Under the pieces are notes generated by a model. It worked only from the letters and a program-made list of their open reading frames with translations, did no database searches and was not told where the DNA came from. Made by a program: the position numbers and the translations under genes. Shown one piece after another: positions 33,839 to 39,000 of a stretch of DNA of 39,000 nucleotides; position 1 is the stretch's first letter; each line of letters starts with the position of its first letter. The DNA is taken from NCBI GenBank assembly GCA_000969725.1, contig JXSR01S032568.1; one strand, written 5' to 3'. This DNA is from Ophiothrix spiculata. Lineage: Eukaryota > Echinodermata > Ophiuroidea > Amphilepidida > Ophiotrichidae.

Positions 33839-34159
33839 TGCAACGAGAAATTATTTTAATGTGTCCTATCTAGTTGGGTTCTAGGGACCATAGGTAACAA
33901 CACTAGGGTGGACATAAAATCACACAGTTGCATGGGACCCTGCAGGAGGGGATAAAAGTCATTGCAGGGGTCAAATTTCAAAATTGGTTAGTGGTCCATC
34001 AAATTTTGTTTAAAACCATTCTAACATGTTCCTCTCATCATGAGGAAGCAGAAAAAGTATACTTTGACCCATCTCTGATGAAGGGTTTTTGAATTACATA
34101 TCCAATACATGAAAGGTCATTACAGGGATCAATGTTGGGCCTATGAGTCAAACAATATA

Positions 34160-34299
34160 AGGGCTCTGTCACACATCACAAAACGTACGAATAACGTACA
34201 CTGGTTTGGTAATCAATATACATGTATTTCAATGACTGAAACTTAGTGTACGTTATTCGAACGTTTTGGCTCTATACAGTGATGTGTGACAAAGCCTTG
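34160..34299. mobile_element. MITE nested in the left arm
   Basis: GGCTCTGTCACACATCAC at the left and GTGATGTGTGACAAAGCC at the right are inverted, as are AATAACGTACACT and AGTGTACGTTATT. The right foldback arm lacks it and reads straight from GACTCAAAACGG, the apparent empty site. Confidence 0.85.
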
Positions 34300-34849
34300 A
34301 AAACGGTCAGGTTTTGATAAAAATTGCCTCATAATGACCATCTTGCAAAACAGTCTACACAAAGCAATATTTTCCCAACATCTTTGATCAATCGTTTTTG
34401 TGGTATCAAGCAAAGACATTGGAAAACACTACTCTGTACCGACAGTTTTTTAAGACAAACATTTTGAGACCATTTTGATATAATATTTGATGGATTGAGC
34501 ATGATACAAAAGATATTGGTCGAGCTAAAAGTTTTGCGAAATATTGTGCGAGACGGGCATCGTCAAGCTCAATATTTCTAAAAATTGTGGCGAGACCAAT
34601 ATCTTTGAGTATCATGCGAAAAAATCCATCCAATTTTATCATTATTATGTTCAAAATCTGATATTTTGTATTCTGTCCGATATCCCTTTACAATTTTTTT
34701 GGAAAACGGACATAATAATTATATAAAATTGGATGGATTAAGTAAGAAATATATCTGCGTATCAATGCAAAAGAATCCATCCAATTTTATCATTATCATG
34801 TTTTTAGAATCTAAATCAAAGTATGATAGAAAAAACTTTAAAATGTTCA

Positions 34850-34995
34850 ACCCGAAATTTGAAACTCAAAAATTTTGAACTCTAACTTGTAAATTTTGAA
34901 CTCGAAAATGTTGAACTCGAAAATTTTGAACACCAAAATTTTGAACTCAAAAATTGTGAACTTAAAAATTTGAAACTTGAATATTTGAAAATCAA
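34850..34995. repeat. Minisatellite, left arm (AAATTTTGAACTCGA-type)
   Basis: About ten imperfect units of 12-15 nt, such as AAAATTTTGAACTCAAAA and TGTTGAACTCGAAAA. This is the complement of the larger block in the right arm. Confidence 0.85.
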
Positions 34996-35437
34996 AAATG
35001 ACAACAAGAACCATTATATCCTTAAAATCATTTCTGAAAGTTTGAGAAAGTATATCTTCCACATTTATGATAACTTCAATACACATTCACAGTTTTAACA
35101 TAGCAATGTATGGAGTGACAACATAATGTGATGCAGAGGTGTCCAAGTGTAAGGGTAATTGGTCACCGGTTTCACTTGAGGTTTTCAGATTGTAAAGAAT
35201 AGGATGACAGGATGGCATATTTGCATTGCTTATTCTCTTGCAGAGGAGGGTGGTCGTGGCAACTATTACTGGTTGCCGGACGGTATACGCAGCATCGTAG
35301 CCGATCCCCAGTGACGTCATGTTCTATACCGCCTCTGGCGTGAAGCCGTTGGGATTCGTGGAAAAATACTACTTCCGGGATGATCACTAAAACTATTTTC
35401 ATAATCGGTAAAAAAATATGATAACGTAAATAAAAAG

Positions 35438-35459
35438 TGGGGTTCACGCGTGAACCCCA
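35438..35459. repeat. 22-bp perfect palindrome
   Basis: A perfect palindrome centred on ACGCGT, with half-sites TGGGGTTCACG and CGTGAACCCCA and no spacer. It is unique in the window. It may be a protein-binding site or part of the element's interior. Confidence 0.9.
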
Positions 35460-35496
35460 GCAGATTTGAAATGACATAATTATGTTGATTACTATA

Positions 35497-36012
35497 AGGC
35501 CAAATAAAAAAACAAGTTCGTTTCTGGTAACACACGCGCGTTTCTGTTTAGTTACATATTTCCCGCATAATTTTTTTTTTTTTTTTGATATTTCGCATCC
35601 AAAAAAAATAATTTAAAAAAACCCACCAAATTCTGTAAAAAGCTTACTGGAGACTTGCGTAAAAACAAACGAACACCAATTCAGGTACTCTCAGCCTATC
35701 AATTAGTCGGCAATTTAATTGTTCATATGTCTGGAGATACAGGAAAATACTCATATTTAGGTAAGATTACATGGATACTCAATACCTATTACAATAACAA
35801 AGGCTACAGTTATATATAAAGCCTCTATGGAACAAACCAAGAGCATTGTTTTAATGTGTTTTTCTTCCTGAGAATCCTGCATTTTTTGTATAAAAAAAAA
35901 GGAAAACCGCATATCGCATTACATTTTCGAAATATAAAAAATAAAAAGCCGCATACCGCATTTACTTTTCAAGCATGCATTACCAGAAACAAACTTTTTT
36001 TTTTTTTGGCCT
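35497..36012. mobile_element. Inverted-repeat element nested in foldback interior
   Basis: AGGCCAAATAAAAAAACAAG followed by TTCGTTTCTGGTAA is inverted at 35979-36012 (TTACCAGAAACAAAC...TTTGGCCT). The interior is AT-rich and carries CGCATA...CCGCAT motifs. Non-coding. Confidence 0.75.
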
Positions 36013-36330
36013 AAGAACACTTTTGTATTTTTTTAAGGAAAGGTAAAAATATGATCTTTGGAAATTTTTCCTTCAATACGTGTGTCACGTGACCCAATAG
36101 AAATACATGTAAATCGTACCCTAAATTTGCGTTTTAGAAATCCCTCGTCCCTAAATCTAGTTGATGCTATTTATCGTGTCCGCCACCGCCTGTTCTCTTG
36201 TGGGTAATATTACAATTTTATTTTGCATTATTATAGTATCATTATTGTGATTTTAAGTGATTCTCTTAATTTTCCTTGTTGATTTTAAAAATAATAAAAG
36301 TACCTTAACACCGAAGCGTATGTGTTGGTA

Positions 36331-36364
36331 CCAAGGAAGTTATAAAAAGCTATAACTTCCTTGG
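36331..36364. repeat. 14-bp stem hairpin
   Basis: CCAAGGAAGTTATA pairs exactly with TATAACTTCCTTGG across a 6-nt loop, 50-80 nt before the right-arm minisatellite. Confidence 0.9.
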
Positions 36365-36419
36365 TTGGTACATAGAGATAAAAAAGAATAGGGTGACAGA
36401 TTCTCAATACATAATAATT

Positions 36420-37030
36420 GAGTTTCAAATTTAGAGTTCGAAATTTTTGAGTTTCACATTTATGAGTTTCAATTTTCGAGTTTCAATTTTTTGAGATGAA
36501 AATTTTCTGAGTTTCAAATTTTTGAGTTCAAAATTTTTCAACAATTTTGAGTTTCAAATTTTGAATATTCATGTTCAATATTTTCGAGTTTCAAATTTTC
36601 GAGTTCACATTGTCGAGTTTCAAATTTTCGAGTTCAACATTTTTGTGTTTCAAAATTTACGAGTTTCAAATTTTTGAATATTCGAGTTCACATTGTTGAG
36701 TTTCAAATTTTCGAGTTCAACATTTTTGAGTTCAAAATTGAGTTTCAAATTTTTGAGATCAAAATTTTCGAGTTCCAAATTTTGTGAGTTTCAAATATTC
36801 AAGTTCAAAATTTTTTTAAATTTTTGAGTTCAAAATTTTTAAGTTTCATATTTTTGAAAATTAAATTTTCGAGTTTCAAATATTCGAGTTCAAAATTTTC
36901 GAGTTTCAAATTTTTGAACTTCAAATTTTCTAGTTCAAAATTTTCAAGTTTCAAATTTTCGAATTTCAAAATTTCAAATTTCTGAGTTTCAAAATTTTTT
37001 AGTTCAAAATTTTCAAGTTGAAAATTGATA
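36420..37030. repeat. Minisatellite, right arm (GAGTTTCAAATTTT-type)
   Basis: Some forty imperfect units such as GAGTTTCAAATTTTCGAG and GAGTTCAAAATTTT run for about 600 bp, the complement of the shorter left-arm array. The length difference shows that the arms evolve independently. Confidence 0.9.
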
Positions 37031-37521
37031 TTTTTGGTTCAGATTCTCAAAACATTATAATGATAAAATTTGATAATTTCTTTCGCATGATACACATATA
37101 TATTGGTCTTGCTATGAGTATGAAAAAATTGTGCTCGGCTATCGACTCGCACAATTTTTTTAAAAACTCATAGCTCGACCAATATCTCTGTGTATCATAC
37201 TCAATCCATCCAATTTTATATCAAAATCGGACACTTGACCGTTTTGAGTCTGAGGCCCATCTCATGACCCTTGGTTATGACCTTTCATTTTTTTTCGGAT
37301 ATAACTCTTGAATTATTCATCAAAGATGGGTGTAAGTATACCTTTTCTGCTTTTGATGAGAGGAACATGTTAGAATGTTTTTTTTTTAAACAAGATTCGA
37401 CCCCTGCAATGACTTTTACCCCATCTCACAGGATCCCATTTTGTGTGACCCTACTAGTGATGTTACCTATGGTCCATAGAACCCATCTAGGTAGGACACA
37501 GTAAAATAATTTCTCATTGCA

Positions 37522-37891
37522 CATAAACCTGTTGTTTAGTACTGCAACCCCAACGGATTTGAGGTTTTAAAAATATTTAACAAAATAATTTAATGCAAAA
37601 AGTACCTTTAAAAGAATGATTGAGATTTACATTGGTTTCATTGTGATCTAAAAATAAACATTATGCCCCCCCCCCTGTATCTCGTACCTCTTTTCTGTCA
37701 CCTCACTCTAATAAGAATAAATGGTAAATGCTTTCCCAGATGTTAAGGGGGTATAAGTTAAATAATTCAGACGTTAATTCTAAATCTAATCATGCTAATT
37801 GTAAAAAGTCCGTAAGTTCACGACATACTTTATAAGTCCCTAGAAAATGTGCTGCCAGTAAAATGTCATTTCCCCGGTAGCGCATTTTCTG
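37522..37891. other. Intergenic, nothing specific
   Basis: AT-rich sequence with a poly-C run at 37666-37675. No coding signal or repeat boundary was found. Confidence 0.4.
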
Positions 37892-37902
37892 GGGACTTTT
37901 AG

Positions 37903-38410
37903 CCCAGGGGGGTAACTGGGTATTTTGACCGGGTAACCACCCGCGTTACCAAAAAAGCGAGACCTGGACAGGTCTCGAGACTTGCAATATATAGGGTATC
38001 AAAATTGACCTGGTACTCTGAAGGTCTCACATAGGGTATCAAATTTGGCCTTTCAGTTTCTGATAAGGTATCAAACTATGAAGAAATGGTTGAAAAAATG
38101 ATAATGGTGCCTTAAATTGCTTCAAATACCTAGACACACTCCTTAAGAGTGTTCAAATGGTGTACCGTTACATTTTACCTATGATTTCTTGTAATAATTA
38201 TTTCGTCACGGTCTCAGATAAGGTATTCATTTGAACAGGCATGGTCCCGGATAGGGTGTCCATTCGAACAGATAAGGAAGATTTATGGTCTCAGATAGGG
38301 TATCATTTCATCCATTTTTGCAAATTTTTGGTCTCACATAGGGTCACCTTCGGAACCTGCGGAACTCGGGTGGTTACCCGGAAACCAATATCAGTTACCC
38401 CCCCCCCCCC
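37903..38410. mobile_element. 508-bp element with 11-bp target-site duplication
   Basis: It is flanked by GGGACTTTTAG at 37892-37902 and 38411-38421. The ends are inverted: GGGGGTAACTGGGTATTTTG...GGGTAACCACCCG on the left and CGGGTGGTTACCC...CAGTTACCCCC on the right. The interior holds repeated GGTCTCA(G/C)ATAGGGTATCA-type units. No coding capacity. Confidence 0.88.
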
Positions 38411-38504
38411 GGGACTTTTAGAAACTTGAAAGCCGTAAAATAACAGGATTTTTACCTAGCAAGACCAAAACAGCATGTTCTTTAGAACATTGATGTCAAT
38501 AATA

Positions 38505-38930
38505 TGTGACTTTCCAGCCCGTATGAGCCGTAAATGCCAGAAACTTAATTTTGCGCTACGGTGAAAATACATGTCAAGGTCGTATTTAATTTTGCCAAAA
38601 TTGATTTTTGTCAGATTCAAAATCCTAGTGCCTACTATTATAGCAGCAAAGTTTCATTTCAAGAAAATGATAGGAAATGTGAAATGAATCTGCATATTTT
38701 TAAGACAATCAACAGAGCATATAGGGCTTACTGATCTTTGAACGCATTTAATACGTTTTACTCCCTGACAACCTTTGACGGACCATAACTTGACTTCTTG
38801 AAATCGTGTGAAGTTCATTAAGGTGTCATTTTAATCAGTGCTTAAAGCGCGGTCTTTGCAAATAATTAAACAAGTGAAAATGACAAGAGTTGGCATCTAC
38901 GGCTTGTTTGGGATGAACAGTCAAATATTT
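38505..38930. repeat. Dispersed repeat B, copy 2
   Basis: Same orientation and order as 17690-18170: CCAGCCCGTATGAGCCGTAA, CAAAGTTTCATTTCAAGAAA, GACGGACCATAACTTGACTT, GGTCTTTGCAAATAATTAAA. Small indels distinguish the copies. Confidence 0.9.
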
Positions 38931-39000
38931 GATTTTTGTTATCCACCATAAGCAAATTTCTAGGATATCATCTAAGAATACGTTCACTAGAACTGTTACA

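Larger units (their letters stand above)
33839..37521. mobile_element. Foldback-type element with long inverted arms (about 3.7 kb)
   Basis: The left arm, about 33839-34995, is inverted at about 36413-37521. Examples are ACCATAGGTAAC (33889) against GTTACCTATGGT (37462), AAAGTCATTGCAGGGGTC against GACCCCTGCAATGACTTT, and AACATGTTCCTCTCATCA against its complement. Inner parts of both arms are arrays of AAATTTTGAACTCGA-type units in opposite orientation. The middle (35000-36412) has no transposase. Foldback elements with arms of short tandem repeats are known in flies (FB) and sea urchins (TU). Confidence 0.85.

Noticed and set aside
36420..37030. CRISPR-like short repeats
   Set aside because: Units are irregular, AT-rich and contiguous without unique spacers; this is a eukaryotic minisatellite within a foldback arm.

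Overview
The window is eukaryotic, AT-rich nuclear DNA. It is mostly introns and decayed repeats, with one large multi-exon gene on the + strand. Most likely it comes from an invertebrate deuterostome such as a hemichordate, echinoderm or cephalochordate. This rests on the gene's architecture, an interstitial block of the vertebrate/deuterostome-type telomere repeat (CCCTAA), tRNA-derived SINE-like repeats and many palindromic non-autonomous transposons. The species is an inference and cannot be fixed from this sequence alone. One 465-base run of N marks an assembly gap at 11714-12178.

The gene fills positions 753-31048 and is the 3' part of an alpha-2-macroglobulin/complement C3 superfamily (thioester-containing) gene. 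I assembled 24 exons with AG acceptors, GT donors (one GC donor) and compatible phases at every junction. They encode about 1,630 residues. In order these are the end of the bait-side MG region with the FPDTWMW motif, further macroglobulin strands, a farnesoic acid O-methyltransferase-like (FAMeT) insert, the thioester motif GCGEQNM, the alpha/alpha TED barrel, an RKRR furin-like site, the receptor-binding domain, a Kazal-type inhibitor domain, and a very long acidic, cysteine-free, sequon-rich tail. A2M, FAMeT and Kazal together are the signature of CPAMD8. The N-terminal exons lie upstream of the window.

Three exons (4, 7 and 10) have had their 3' ends, including the splice donor, duplicated into the following intron. 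At exon 10 this has expanded into a tandem array of 83-bp units that contains the assembly gap. Exon 12 carries a frame break just before the thioester-reactivity position, where the open frame beyond the break has Asn instead of the C3-type His.

Introns hold many inverted-repeat elements: 3454-3720, 6080-6421, 6722-6908, 8475-8790, 10206-10470, 16845-16976, 26967-27659 (flanked by TTAA) and 29220-29751. They also hold SINE-like copies (9190-9560, 19918-20230, 29828-30160) and pairs of dispersed repeats. Downstream of the gene, 31049-39000 shows no convincing second gene. It contains the 3' UTR, an inverted-repeat element (32571-33016), an AATAAATAAATA tail, a foldback-type element of about 3.7 kb (33839-37521) whose arms are built partly of a short AT-rich minisatellite, a 508-bp element with an 11-bp target-site duplication (37903-38410), and a dispersed repeat also present inside the gene.
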